Assembly (NCBI GenBank): GCA_017591395.1
Contig: WEDG01005296.1
Coordinates: forward strand, 16,529 to 80,528
DNA from: Schistocephalus solidus
Lineage: Eukaryota > Platyhelminthes > Cestoda > Diphyllobothriidea > Diphyllobothriidae
Direction: 5' to 3'
DNA: 64,000 bases
This document shows positions 40,101 to 47,479 of the stretch, in pieces (position 1 is the stretch's first letter; every line of letters starts with the position of its first letter). The notes under the pieces are model-generated. The model was not told where the DNA came from. It was given only the letters and a program-made list of their open reading frames with translations, and did no database searches. Made by a program: the position numbers and the translations under genes.

Positions 40101-42645
40101 AAGGTACAGCCACACCCGTTTGCACTTGCAAAAACATCAGCTTCAGTTTTTAACATGGTGTATAAGTGTCTTCCGATAAGCAGCACGTGTTTTCATTGTC
40201 ATCAAGTGAGCCTCCTGCAGCTAGGAGACCTTTTCTCTTCAACTGTGTTTTTTAAGGATGCTTTAGTTCACGGGTTTCGTCGCGTCTTAGTACGTGACTG
40301 TTGGCTGCTTGTGATAGATTGCAAATAATAGATGTCCAAGTATGCGACTGTCCGCATCCGCCTTCATTTAGGGGATTATCAATGGAGGAATAAGATATTG
40401 CCTCACAATAAGCTGTGGTATTTTTCATTTTTCAATAGGTACGCATGCGCCTCCATTTCGTCGAAGGAATTTGTAGGAGGCGGCAGGCTTAGTAATTTCT
40501 TCCTGATAAACTGCCACAAAAATTAAGTTAATTTGAACTTTCAGATTTCGCTTTCGATGATGAATTTCGACGCTTTCTGGACGCACACCATTGGTGGAAA
40601 GAGCTCCGTCCTCTAATAACTACTTGCTCGTTTTCGACACTAAAACACGTATTTTTGCTATCTGGATTACTTTTGTAGTAGGACACGGCCATAGGCTTTC
40701 CAATATTAGAAGCGACCTTGTGAAAAATTCTAGGGATTTTAGTGTTAGGATTAAGGTTAAAGTATGGTTTAGGGTTGAGGTTGGGGCCAGCTTTATGGTT
40801 AGGGTTAGCGTAAAGGTTCGAGTTAAGTTTAAAGTTAGGGCTAGGGTTTGGCTTTAAGTCAAGGTTACCGTTATGGTTTGTTTTAAGGTTAGGGATTGGC
40901 TTAGGGTTTTAGTTTGGACACGGGTGTAGGTGGCCTTCTGGAAATCTAGCCTAAATCCTCTTGTATTACGGGCTGGTACTGATTTCCTTGTCCTACCTTT
41001 TTTTATAAATATAAAAGTCTGCAGTAATAATTGCCCTGTCAACGTAATGTACCTTAAGGGTCATTATGCAAGGAAGTTCGCCGATGTGGTTTAGGTTTCG
41101 AGTGTCAGTTAACACCGGGAGCTTAGTGGTTCCTGTAGATCCACTTTTGCTTGCCTGAATAATTACTTCACTGTATTTCGAGGCAAATAACGAGCTGCCC
41201 CCTTGTGACAGCGTGTTTACCGTATTTCTACTAAGTGTGTAACTGTTTGTCAAGGGTTTCCGTGCCTACACTGTTACCCATATTTTTGGAGCTGGAAGCA
41301 TTAATGTAGTGTGAATGGTGAAAGCTGACTGTCAGCGGACATGGATAGAGGCTGCACCAGTTAGCCATCTATTTCTTTTGGGTTTTCGATTCTCAGTCAG
41401 GGTTGGAGGAGGAGATATAAGTGGACAGACAGGCGTTATTAACTTCTTCTTCTTCTTCCCAAATCTTAATTTTCGATGTTAGTCAGACCAGCCTGCGTAG
41501 GTGTGCATGATGGCTTTGCCCTTCGCGTGAATGCTTAAGCAGTATCTGTGTTCAGTAAAAATTTACGTTTCCAAGAAGCGTTCACTGTTGGAGGCGTGGC
41601 AGAGGAAGCATGCTAAGGGTAAATTGTGTTTATTGTTTGAGCTGATTCTTGGGTGCCAAGAATAAATAAAGTATCAACAGACGGTGTGTTTTTTTTCCAT
41701 TTTCAACCTCTAAGGCGCCAAAATGGGCATACTTGGAGGGTCATATTCTCTGCAAGGAAGCTGTGTTTGTATTCGTGTATGTAAGAGGTGATTTCCGATC
41801 TGTCTTTTAGGGATCGACTCTCTGCCGCGCAATGCAGACAGCACCCCTGGATCCAATCAAACTTGGCAGACAACTCAGTTACACTGAATGGCGTGTCCTT
41901 ACAGTCTGCGGTTGAGTCCAACCCAGAAGACCTCATTGACCCCCAGCTCACTACTACTGCGGCTGCCGTCGATGAGCCGATGCCCCAACAGGCCATTCCA
42001 CACACATCTGCACCTCTGACACTGGCACTGCCTCTGGTTCGACAATCCCAAGTCTGCCAGCGGGTCGAGGCAGTTCTGACTTCCTGTCTACGTGGATCCC
42101 CTCCTGTTGGCATCAATCAGGAAGCTGTAGAGCATCATTTCCGCCTAACTACCACACGAGACTTCTGCAATTCAAAACGCAAGTTAACGAAAAGCGGTAG
42201 TAGTAACAACGACGCACGACTGCGAATTTTGGGACGTCGCGGCGCTTCTGAGTCCAGGGTTCTTCCCTGCACACTTACGAAGGTGGACGAAAAGGAGGCG
42301 GAGAGGAAGAACCCACCGCCGGATCATCGTCCGCGCTTGCTCTTCGATTATCCACTCACCGGGCTGGACCTGTTCCTGCGCTCAGTTCTATACTACGGCC
42401 TCCAGAAGACGCCGCATTCACCCGTAGTCTTTCCGGCGACTGCAGGGGCAGCAGTTGGCTCCTGTGGAGACTTCGTGCCGCGTTCATCCTTTCTCAACTA
42501 TTCTCCCATTACTTCGACAGCCTTTTTAGATTTGGCGGCTCCTCGGCTGAGACTGGAAGTCCTGCCGCAAGCTGCGGACACCGCAAACCAGTTGTTGTCA
42601 GAAGAGACACGGCCTCGCGAGGAGGCTCCTGTACCGCAGGTCTAG
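259..42645 (+). CDS. STK17: DRAK/STK17-like serine/threonine kinase (5' partial, 5 exons)
   Basis: Joining 259-526, 13425-13551, 22252-22300, 39924-40103 and 41811-42645 gives 485 residues in one open frame ending in TAG. The order matches a protein kinase from the hinge onward: GGSLFDLC hinge/alphaD, HLDIK catalytic loop (residues 85-89), AENILL, DFG (108-110), GTPDYTAPE, ATDMWSVGVLAY (alphaF), then RDRLSAAQCRQHPW at the end of the C-lobe. The HLD-K catalytic loop, the YDP...ATDMW string and the N-I-T/S-Q...DY...F-I-Q-x-L pattern fit DRAK (STK17A/B) better than DAPK1-3; this is established family knowledge, recalled rather than searched. All catalytic residues visible here are intact. The glycine loop, VAIK lysine and alphaC glutamate must be encoded upstream of the window. 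DRAK kinases are CaMK-group enzymes tied to apoptosis signalling in animals; the role in this organism is inferred. A tail of about 260 residues follows the kinase domain and I recognise no domain in it. Confidence 0.88.
3655..3955 (+). mobile_element. MITE-like element with TTAGGG-like core
   Basis: A left end (ACATGAGAACAGGAACC...CGCAATACAGG...ATTCCCG) is followed by degenerate GGTTAGG/GGTTAAGG repeats at about 3718-3835. A right part follows (ACACGGGAATATGCACCCTTCT...AGCACAAG...TTAGGGAGCCATATAAGTAACCC). The same left-core-right order recurs across the window, best preserved at 35591-35905. No coding capacity. Confidence 0.6.
4140..4620. other. GC-rich, CpG-containing patch in intron 1
   Basis: This stretch is visibly richer in G+C and CpG than the AT-rich DNA on either side. 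It has overlapping open frames on both strands, which is expected from base composition and not evidence of a gene. No splice sites or motifs convinced me. It could be an old repeat or a CpG-rich regulatory patch. Confidence 0.3.
6810..7300. mobile_element. Cluster of tRNA-derived SINE family-1 copies
   Basis: Position 6810-6920 is a reversed copy of the SINE body (GCCGGCAAAGACGAGGGAGA, then the reverse of the ATGACTGGCTGATGACGGCT segment). Directly after it, 6921-6998 carries the family tail in forward orientation (CTCGAGAGTGAGCCTCAAGGCAGAGCGGGACGAGTGAGTT). From about 7030 a forward copy starts with GACAACGAGCCCGCTG and includes a degraded A box and B box (7090-7105), the body, and another forward tail ending near 7300. 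Same family as 53693-54354, 35297-35510 and 60960-61200. Confidence 0.65.
7520..7640 (+). repeat. Telomere-like array of a MITE-like element (partial)
   Basis: Degenerate GGTTAGGGTTA / GGTAAGGGTA units, followed by AGGACACAGAATATTTACCCTTCC, the usual right flank of this element family. Ends are decayed and the inverted termini are not clear. Confidence 0.5.
8170..8295 (+). mobile_element. SINE family-1 tail fragment
   Basis: Contains CTGTTGGCACC and then GATTGAGCCTCAAGGCACAACGGAACGAG, matching the tail of family-1 copies (for example 6921-6998). The tRNA-like head is missing. Flanking DNA to either side shows no gene. Confidence 0.45.
9590..9680 (-). repeat. CTGATGA...GAAAC repeat, minus-strand copy
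   Basis: Reverse complement reads CTCTGATGATGGGTTCGAG, then GAATCCGAAACGTCAGGCC and TTCTTGTTCCAGAGATCAT, followed by a TCTTC-type tail. The same block occurs at 21581-21660 and 61485-61647 on the + strand, and partly near 27215-27245 on the minus strand. A second tail-like piece in the opposite direction lies at 9866-9900. Confidence 0.55.
12275..12958 (+). mobile_element. MITE-like telomere-array element split by another repeat
   Basis: The left end at 12275 (GAATGACTTATATATACCCCTAACCAGGTC...) and the right end up to 12958 (ATATCCTGTTTAGGAGACCATATAAGTCAT) are imperfect reverse complements. A short degenerate TTAGGG-like core lies at 12390-12450. The element is interrupted at about 12450-12843 by a copy of repeat family B, after which its right flank (GACGGGAATATTTGTCTTTA) resumes. 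Confidence 0.6.
12470..12850 (+). repeat. Repeat family B copy inside the MITE-like element
   Basis: It carries the family B landmarks in order: GACTGAGAGTCAGGCTGCAAT, TAATGTGGCCTTTATGGCATTCC, CTTCTTGACTCTGTCTT, GTCCCTGCACCACC and GAGCATACGGTGAACATCG, then ACGGTCGAACTGTCGTC. Other copies: 18100-19090 (near-tandem), 34790-35060, parts at 30120-30540 and 38200-38640, and a reversed end at 19955-20040. No protein recognised. Confidence 0.6.
13425..13551 (+). CDS. STK17: Kinase exon 2 in window: AENILL to DFG and activation loop
   Basis: Acceptor TCTGCCTCCAG ends at 13424; donor CG|GTAAGT follows 13551 and is consensus. It encodes A-E-N-I-L-L, then F-I-T-D-F-G-L-A, and E-L-A-G-T-P-D-Y-T. The last base is the first base of the Ala codon of APE. 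It joins exon 1 in phase 0, giving HLDIK-AENILL, the expected catalytic-loop sequence. The magnesium-binding Asn and the DFG Asp are present. Confidence 0.9.
13906..13941. repeat. (TA)n microsatellite
   Basis: Uninterrupted TA dinucleotides, about 18 units. Confidence 0.95.
14440..14790. other. GC-rich, CpG-rich patch in intron 2
   Basis: Strongly G+C- and CpG-rich compared with the surrounding intron, with open frames up to 195 codons on the + strand (14445-15032) and 149 on the minus strand. The frames overlap and show no domain, repeat or splice structure, so composition explains them. It might be an intronic CpG-rich regulatory region or a young insertion. Confidence 0.3.
17290..17460 (+). 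mobile_element. Degraded SINE family-1 body
   Basis: Contains TTGGGATGTGGCTGGCTGACGATGAATAATACG, then GGAAATGCCGATTCTAGTCTCC and TTGTCGGTAGT. These align with the SINE body (ACTGGCTGATGACGGCTAATAAG, AGAAATGGCCATTCCGGTCTCC, TTTGTCGGTT). Head and tail are not clear. Confidence 0.45.
18100..19090 (+). repeat. Near-tandem copies of repeat family B
   Basis: Two long copies (about 18230-18555 and 18750-19085) plus the end of a third (18110-18185). Shared landmarks are GGTGTGGTGGCACGCCCAGG, CTTGACTCT, GTGGGGGAGGAGGAGAGAGT, GCGGTAGCTGCAGCGCAA, TCCCTGCRCCACCTG and GAGCATACRGTGGACMTCGT. A (GT)n run at 18187-18204 follows the first fragment. The copies are GC-rich and have no coding motif. Confidence 0.65.
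19330..19400 (+). mobile_element. SINE family-1 tail fragment
   Basis: Reads GATTGAGCCCCAGGACAGAACTGGACGAG, then TTCCGTTACGCGATCGGTGAGCG. This matches the SINE tail (GAGTGAGCCTCAAGGCAGAACGGGACGAG... GTTAGCGATCGGTGAGCG). No head nearby. Confidence 0.5.
19955..20040 (-). repeat. Repeat family B 3' end, reversed
   Basis: Reverse complement contains AAGTCACCGTCCCTGCACCACC, ATGTTGTAGAGCACACGGTGGACAT and CGACGGTCGAACTGTCGTG, the right-hand end of family B in the opposite orientation to the 18.1-19.1 kb copies. Confidence 0.55.
21340..21430 (+). mobile_element. tRNA-derived SINE family-2 copy (partial)
   Basis: GCCTGTACTAAGGCC is followed by a B box (GAGTTCGAATCCC, 21374-21386), then GCGAGTTTTTCACAACTGGGTTAA. 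The arrangement matches 57168-57280 (GGCTGTACTAAAG, GGGTTCAAATCCC, CCAAGTTTTTCACAAAG). The 5' half of the tRNA-like head is lost. Confidence 0.5.
21581..21660 (+). repeat. CTGATGA...GAAAC repeat, + copy
   Basis: CTCTGATGATGGGTTTGCG, then GAATTCGAAACGTCAGGCCAATAAACTACTTGTTCCAGCGATCACATCTTATTCTTATTC. Same block as 61485-61647 and, reversed, 9590-9680. Ends in a TTC/TTATTC-type tail as expected for a retroelement 3' end. Confidence 0.55.
22076..22129. repeat. (CTG)n(CTA)n trinucleotide repeat
   Basis: Compound CTG then CTA repeat, about 54 bp, 123 bp upstream of the 49-nt kinase exon. Confidence 0.95.
22252..22300 (+). CDS. STK17: Kinase exon 3 in window (49 nt): APE to alphaF start
   Basis: Acceptor CTCCGTTTGTAG ends at 22251; donor TG|GTAGGT follows 22300. 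The first two bases complete the Ala of APE; then P-E-V-I-S-Y-D-P-V-S-F-A-T-D-M follows, and the last two bases begin the Trp codon. The length and phases (in 1, out 2) fit both neighbours exactly. The Glu of APE and the alphaF Asp of TDMW are present. Too short for open-frame detection; recognised by motif. Confidence 0.9.
26085..26150 (+). repeat. Short MITE-like end fragment
   Basis: GACAGGACACGGGAATAAGAACGCCAATAACCGTAACCCTAATCC resembles the left end of the telomere-array MITE family (CAGGGCACGGGAATAAGAACCGCC) followed by a few degenerate telomere-like units on the other strand. Confidence 0.35.
27060..27480 (-). repeat. Repeat related to the 9.4-9.9 kb region
   Basis: Shares blocks with 9360-9900: CTCGAACCCATCATCACAGAC matches CTCGAACCCATCATCAGAGAC, and GTCCGTGTTCGAGTCGTTAATTGCCGTGATTTCATCA matches 9814-9852. 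It also has GGCGAGTTCCAGGAAGTAGT, seen again at 60901-60925. Probably pieces of one retroelement's 3' region; no protein recognised. Confidence 0.45.
30120..30545 (+). repeat. Diverged repeat family B copy
   Basis: GGCTGAGAGTCAGGCAGCACTGACTCC and CCGTGACCTTTATGGCACTC match the family B start. GTGCCACCCACCTGCGTCCTCTCCCTACC...TTTTTGACTCCGATGGTCAAACTGT resembles its later part. A GT-rich stretch lies between (30270-30340). Confidence 0.45.
33095..33360 (+). mobile_element. MITE-like element with TTAGGG-like core
   Basis: Left end GTAAGGATGACTTGTGTGGCCGCCTACCCAGGGCAC; right end CATGCCCTGATTAGGCGGCGGTAGGAATCCTCCTTAC, an imperfect reverse complement. The core at about 33185-33265 is degenerate GGTTAGG/GGTTAAGG. 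Flanks inside the ends (GCTTTGCGTCCAATCCCGGGGAAGTTAGG; TTTTTTACCCCTCTCGAAATTTGTCACAAGGCCACC) are shared with other copies. 266 bp, no coding capacity. Confidence 0.7.
34255..34450 (+). mobile_element. MITE-like telomere-array element (degraded)
   Basis: CATGGGAATAGGAACCTCCCCGC is followed by degenerate GGTTAGAG/AGGGTTAAGG units and AGGACACGTGAAGAGGTAGTC...AGTTAGCACAAGACA. Terminal repeats are decayed. Confidence 0.45.
34790..35060 (+). repeat. Repeat family B copy
   Basis: CTCTGTGGGATCCGAGTCAGGTGTGGTAGCACGC, CTGTCTTGACACCGGACTTAGG, GTGCAGTAGCTGCAGCGCAAGG, AGTCACCGTCCCTGCACCACC and GTGGAGCATACAATGGGCAT occur in family order. Confidence 0.6.
35297..35510 (+). mobile_element. SINE family-1 copy (head truncated)
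   Basis: GTGCACCAGAATGCTGGGGTTTG is followed by the body (TCTGATGACGGCTAATAAGCCAGAAATGGGCATTCCAGTCTCCC...TTTGTCGGTT) and tail (GATTGAACCCCAAGGCAAAACGGGACGAGTGAGTCC). The A box region is missing. Confidence 0.6.
35591..35905 (+). mobile_element. Best-preserved MITE-like telomere-array element
   Basis: The left end GTAAGGATGACTTGTATGGCCGCATAATCAGGGCACGGGAATAAGAACC and the right end TATTTATATTCCCGTGTCCTGATTAGGCGGCTATACAAGTCATTCTT are near-perfect reverse complements over about 45 bp. The core (about 35690-35800) is degenerate TTAGG/TTAAGG units. The inner left flank (CAATGCATGTGCCTTTGCACCCACTTCCGGG) and inner right flank (TTTTTACCTTTCCGGAAATTTATTGTAAGGC) are family-typical. About 315 bp and no ORF, as for a non-autonomous DNA transposon. 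Confidence 0.75.
35941..36100. repeat. (TCC)n polypyrimidine tract
   Basis: About 160 bp of almost pure C/T on the + strand, mostly TCC units with CCTCCC interruptions, starting 35 bp after the MITE-like element. The serine- and proline-rich open frames over it are artefacts. Confidence 0.95.
37695..37709. repeat. Short (CA)n run
   Basis: About seven CA units; no other feature nearby. Confidence 0.8.
38200..38645 (+). repeat. Diverged repeat family B copy
   Basis: GGGGCACTCACGCAGTTTAGATCCGAGCCGCC and AGTCACGGTCCCTGCGCCAGCCTTGCTATGGAACATGCGGTGGATATCGCC match family B landmarks. The middle is rearranged; GGCACTTTCACTCCACTAGGATCCGA at 38529 is a second start. Confidence 0.45.
39535..39790 (-). 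mobile_element. MITE-like telomere-array element, minus orientation
   Basis: The core reads TAACCTTAATCATAACC, CCTAACG and similar on the + strand (39560-39690), so TTAGG-like on the minus strand. Flanks GTGTAAATATTCCATGTTCTTACC and CTGGTCCCATGTCCTTTTTAGGGGATCATGCAAATCATTCTT are recognisable ends. Confidence 0.5.
39924..40103 (+). CDS. STK17: Kinase exon 4 in window: C-lobe alphaF to alphaH
   Basis: Acceptor CGATATTTTAG ends at 39923; donor AG|GTACAG follows 40103. It completes the Trp codon and encodes S-V-G-V-L-A-Y-F-L-L-T-G-V-S-P-F, then L-S-N-I-T-Q-M-K-I-D-Y, A-V-H-F-I-Q-A-L-I-K-R-R-P, ending two bases into an Arg codon. These are the alphaF, alphaG and alphaH parts of a CaMK-type kinase C-lobe. 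Phase in 2, out 2. Confidence 0.9.
40104..41810 (+). other. Intron 4 of the kinase gene (1.7 kb)
   Basis: Donor GTACAG at 40104, acceptor TGTCTTTTAG ending 41810. A telomere-like array lies at 40730-40930; otherwise I see nothing recognisable. Confidence 0.8.
40730..40965 (+). mobile_element. Telomere-like array of a MITE-like element
   Basis: About 190 bp of degenerate GGTTAGGG/GGTTAAGG/GGTTTAGGG units, the longest such core in the window. It is followed by TTTGGACACGGGTGTAGGTGGCCTTCTGGAAAT, the family right flank. The left terminal repeat is not visible. Confidence 0.5.
41811..42645 (+). CDS. STK17: Kinase last exon: end of C-lobe and long C-terminal tail
   Basis: Acceptor GATCTGTCTTTTAG ends at 41810; stop TAG at 42643-42645. 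The first base completes Arg, then D-R-L-S-A-A-Q-C-R-Q-H-P-W-I closes the kinase domain. About 260 residues follow. They include Ser/Thr/Ala/Pro-rich stretches, a basic and charged stretch (T-K-V-D-E-K-E-A-E-R-K), a hydrophobic-aromatic segment (L-D-L-F-L-R-S-V-L-Y-Y-G) and an acidic end. Human DRAK tails are much shorter, and I recognise no domain. No clear AATAAA within the next 700 bp. Confidence 0.85.
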
Positions 42646-44090
42646 TCGCCCCTTCGTCTGCTCCTACTGCCCAAATAAGACGCCTTTGACCATCCTCCTT
42701 TACGACTTACCAGCCTGTGCATTTGTCCTGAGGTCTGTTCTCGTCGACAACCTTTAGTATTTTTTTGTTTCTCTCACCCATATTTTTGTTTCATTTTGTA
42801 TAGCTGTCCCTGTTTCTTCCCGTCCCTGTAAAACTCTGCTTTCAGGTCTCGATTTTGCCGCTTCTGGATCTGATGCACCCCTGCCATCCCAACCACCCTC
42901 TCCCACCTCTTGATACTTTATTCGTTTGAGGCCTAATGCGGCCATAATTATTATTGCTGTTATTGTTTTCTCTCACACTTTCACCTGGTTACTCTGCTTC
43001 TACTGGTTTGTTTTGGGCGCATTTACGCAGAAAGAAGTACCTTGAGATCACAACTTTTGTTACTTGCTATGGAGCGGTATTGGCTCGGGAAACGGTCGAC
43101 ATTGCATTCGCCAAGGTAGACTTATTGCCAAACCAGGATTCGTTGTTGCTACTTATTTAAATTCGATAGGCTGAATTAACGAGATATTTTTGCCACTTCG
43201 GTCGACTTTGGCGTTTAACGGACAGTGGCGATGCTATTTTAAGTCGACACGCTTTCAACCCTCTGTTTTAGGTGGTGTTCTTGTAAATTTTATAATCATA
43301 CTATTAGCTTCTTCTGACAGGGAGCTTATTAACTTAAAACCATATTTACCCTAAATTTTATGCTGTCTTTGCGTATGTGGCAAATGGCGTTATTGCACAT
43401 TGGAATGTGTCGCATTCCGGGTTTATCGTTTAGTCGAAGTGATCAGTTACTTGAACAGGTGCAGGTTTGGAGTTGAAATATCGTTATCAATCTGGTTGTG
43501 CCGTGGGTCTCATCTTGGGTACACACTAGTAAATTCAAACAGGGGAACCTCGGGAGTACGACCTTTGTATTGTCGTGAACTATCGGGTTTCCGGTCGCCG
43601 CCATTTTATTCGTCCCATCTAATTAGCCCCTATTTTCCCTTCCCCTTTTGTAGGCAGTCTGGAGCAGAAGAAGATGGGGAGGGGGCAGTAATAAGCCAGT
43701 CTGGCCTCGGAATCTTGACTAAATGGGTCTTCGACAAGTGTTCCGGCGGCGCTCTTAAGTTATGAGCTCAGGCTTGGTGCCACAGTAAATGGTTATTGAT
43801 ATAGATTACACTTACTAACGCGACTACGACGTTTCACTGGATATTCCAGCGCTTGATCTTCCTTAATTCTTGACTGCTTGCGCTTCCCGAGAACCTTAGC
43901 ATAAGAATTTGGTAAACGATAGGGCTTGTTGGTGTGCCTTCAATGCTCGCGACCAAGTTTTAAGATTTCTTTGATGCATAGTACTCAATTCGGCTCTCGA
44001 ATCGGCGTTTTGGGGTTCCGGGAAGTCATCTCATTCACTAAAATGGACTACTCCCCGAGGCTAGAAACGTCCATGGGTCTGACTATGTTC
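42646..44090. other. 3' flank of the kinase gene; no further gene seen
   Basis: The first part is presumably the 3' UTR (pyrimidine-rich, 42730-42930). An AATAAG hexamer occurs near 42673, but there is no canonical AATAAA. The remaining stretch to 44090 shows only short unconvincing open frames. Confidence 0.5.
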
Positions 44091-44104
44091 TCGTTCGTAC
44101 TGTT

Positions 44105-46245
44105 TAAAGATCATCTCTCATCCCTGCCCAAAATGCCACGTGCTAGACGCCTCGATGTAGGCCAAATCCGGCAAACCAGTACTACGGAAGCCCTGAACAG
44201 AGAAATCAGGTCCTGTGTTACGACCCGAGCAGACGGAGAGGGTAGTAATGAGTGCTCATAACTGAAAACATCAGTCTGTAGGACATCTGAGAAGGCTTGA
44301 ATATACCGGCGACGCCGCAGTGACTGTATCAACGGAAGTACTCTGCAGTTGTCTGTTTAGACGGCGAGCTAGGTCCCACAACGATGCTTCCTTCTGCAAA
44401 CTCATAAAGATGATGGCGAAATTGGCTAGGGAAGACTGGAAGAAATATTGGACTGAAATGGCGACCTCCATGTAGCTGGCCTCAAACGCTGGTGACACTC
44501 GTAAACTATTAAATTATTCGCCAAATTAGTGGAAAGCAATTTACACTGAGTGACTCTGTTCGTGACGTGAATGGCGGCTTTACTGCTGACAACTCGACCA
44601 AAGTCGAGCGCTGACATGAACACTTCGAGAACCCTCTCAACTTTGATATCAAACCCAGCACCCTCTCACTCCCATCTGCATCGGATTTTCCCCTCCCCAT
44701 CTCCTGCCTATGCAGTGTCCTGCGACCATCTCCCCTCACTGAGGTTGTGCAACAAGACACCTGTAGAGGACGGTTTAGCCGCTGAAATCTACAAGTCTTG
44801 TGTTGCAACACTAGTTCCCTGCTCCATGAAGTGATTGCACAAGCGTGGAGAGACGAGGCTGTTCCTGATGACCGGGGCTCAGATATCATCGTACCTGACC
44901 ACAAGAAGGAACATAAGACGAGCTGCGAGAAGTACCGTCCTATCGACTTTCCTGCGAAGATCTTCGCTATTATACTTCTCGGTTGATTCCAGGCTCTGTG
45001 TGACTCTAGGACGAGGTCCAACCAAGCCGAATTCTGCGCTGGGCATGAATATGCTGTGCAGATGTTCACACTAGGGCACAGCCTTACATTCCGCCATAGT
45101 TACCAACGCCTGACGGCCGTCTGCTTTGTTGACTTCGCTGGTGCGTTTGATTCCGTCCATCGTGAATCCTTATAGCGGATAATGGCACTAGATGGTGTAC
45201 CATCGCGATGATCAAGGCTCGTTACAGCTCAACCTTTGCGTGGGTTTTGGTTCATGAAAATTTTTACTACCGTTCAGTATTCGGTCTGTCGTTCGACAAG
45301 GTTGTAACTTGTCACCAATTCTGTTAAACTACGCTATCGTCTGGATTCTTAGGAAGGCTCTAAATGAAGAGGATGGAGTTGAGCTTGCGACCGGACGCTG
45401 GCTGACCGATCTACACTATGCCGATAATATTGCCGTACTAGCTTCAAGTTTTGATGATCTGCAGTCTATGGTGTCACGGGTGAATGAGGTCGCTAAATCG
45501 CTCTGTTTGTCCATAAAAGCTGGGGACACCAGTATTTTCAAGCTGCATCGCTACCCAGAAGAAGGCACCTCTCGAGATTGAGGGTTATTAACATGAAGAG
45601 ATAGAGAGTTTCAAATACTTTGGGGCGAGGTCGCTGCCGAATAGACGGAGAATGGATGATATTGACTTCTGAAACGATGCTGCTGGTCGGGTTTTCTCAA
45701 GCCTCAGAAAGTGTCTATGGACCCGACGCGGCATTCCTATCGCCACGAGGATTCGCATGTACTGTGCTTTCATCCGGTCTGTCCTTTTCTCTGCCAGTAA
45801 ATGTTGGGCTATGTGCGTGGAAGATGAGCGAAAACTGGAGGCATTTGACGACCGCCGCTTTAGGACCATCCACCAAGTGAAGTTCACCGTCTTCGTATCA
45901 CATGAGACCGTAGGCACTCGCTGCGAAAACATGACAAGAATAGCCCAAACCATTCAAGAAAGACGACTGAGATGGTTTGGGCGCGTTCTTTGTCGCCCAA
46001 CTCATGATCTCAATGTTACTGCCCTCTATCCGGCACCGCTACCAAAGAGGAGGAGTCAAAGAGGAGGCAATTCAAAACATGGCTAGACATAGTTCAGCAG
46101 GACATGAAAGTTTTCCTTGGACATCCGGTAATCGACCTCGGTCGCTGGTGAAGAGAATGAATTGAACTGTTCAGATCAACTGCTGCAGATTGTCACGCTT
46201 GGAGACGCACAATCCGTGTCATCGTCGAGGCCCGCTAGATCATGA
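44105..46245 (+). pseudogene. Decayed LINE (non-LTR retrotransposon) with reverse transcriptase
   Basis: Reading across frame breaks gives a LINE polyprotein in order: RARRLDVGQIRQTST linker (about 44130), AREDWKKYW (44430), PVEDGLAAEIYKSC (44760), HEVIAQAWRDEAVPDD, AAKIFA-like PAKIFAIILL (44960), TRSNQAEFCAG (45010), the RT fingers/palm motif FVDFAGAFDSVHRESL (45130), LSPILLNYAI (45310), LHYADNIAVLASS (45413) and LRWFGRVLCRP near 45970. It ends with a TWLD-type region and an AADCHAWRRTIR-like end at about 46230. The catalytic YADD box reads YADN, and several stops and frameshifts are present, so the copy is dead. The order and wording fit flatworm LINEs of the RTE-like type; the clade assignment is tentative. 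Confidence 0.85.
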
Positions 46246-46249
46246 ATGA

Positions 46250-47475
46250 TCGCAACCATACTCATCTCATCCCATTAACGTACTATAATTTGTAATACGT
46301 CCATGCTTAAAGAACGCTACCACTAGTATCCGTGTCCAGTACGCAAACGATACAGAAGCTGAAGCATTTTGTGCAGAGCGGTAAATAGTTAGATGCAAAA
46401 CTCATTGGTCGAGCACTATTACTGAAAGAGTCGAGGATGACTATAATGGTCATTTATGCCTTATTACTCACTACCAGTCAAGCAGCCAGCCATATCCCAA
46501 GCCTGGGAGACCGAGGTTCGAACCCGGGCAGCAATGGAACACTGCACCGGGCATTCATCTGTCACTTAAGTCATGCACACATGTTTTGTCGATTGCAATC
46601 GGAAGTGTTCAGTCGCAGTGAAGGTGGAGTTTTTAAATCGCTCCTGGATGTAGGGTGGAGTACGGTCGTTCCATAGAGCCACGGAGCTCTCCTTTACACC
46701 CGCCTTCTGACATTATTCGTCAGTATGCTTGCCTTCCGTAGATTTCCCGCCTTATGCGGCACCTTGGACGGCACCCTCTCAAACTCTCTACGTCTCCTTT
46801 TAAGAGGCATTCATGCGACCAAGGTTAGTAGCGAAATCCCGCAGATAAAATCCGCATAGTCGTCCTTCAAAACTTGGAAGCTAAAGCATTTAGTTTCGCT
46901 ACAACTCAATCTTTTACAGAAGAAGATGCTAACGCCAGCAGAGCATCATCAGGCGGCAAACCGCTTTGCAGGCATCCGGTCCACCTGATATATAATAGAA
47001 AGTTTAAAGAGCCCGAGGCTTCTTCATATGTTCTTCTTAAAACCTCAAATTTAAAGAAGACAGCCGATCATCAGGTCTACGACTGCATATCAACCGTGGT
47101 CTATAAGTACTCCAGCCACAGACCACCTAACCTTTTTCTACTTCTACCATTGCCTCTGAATTGGTAGCCTCCGGTGTTGCATTGTCAATAATTCAGCTGC
47201 TAAAAATGTCACTCATGATCATTTAAGGCAGACTAAATCCCGAGAACAAGAGAGAAGGAAAACATAAAAAAAGAAAATAAGGTAAGAAAAGACACAAAGC
47301 ATATAGGTCAGCTGCAAACATCATTTAAAAAAAAATTCTGTCAAACTACAAGTCATGTATAGGCTCCCTGTAGCTTAAGGCAGATAAGGCATCTAGAAGT
47401 CATGGAGTGTGAGGTGTTGGAGAGAAAGACGCCTGGGATCGAGCAAAAACAGGAGCCTGGATGAGGCGGTGTTAG
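46250..47475. other. Intergenic; one degraded SINE, otherwise unassigned
   Basis: Apart from the SINE-like stretch at 46430-46545 I see no element. An A-rich stretch lies at 47240-47340. Confidence 0.4.
46430..46545 (-). mobile_element. Degraded tRNA-derived SINE, reversed
   Basis: AGGATGACTATAATGGTCATTTATGCCTTATTACTCACTACCAGTCAAGC parallels the reverse SINE body. The stretch GACCGAGGTTCGAACCCGGG holds a B-box-like sequence (GGTTCGAACCC). Confidence 0.4.
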
Positions 47476-47479
47476 CAGG

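Noticed and set aside
42646..43400. Polyadenylation site for the kinase
   Set aside because: No AATAAA or ATTAAA found in this stretch; only a weak AATAAG near 42673.
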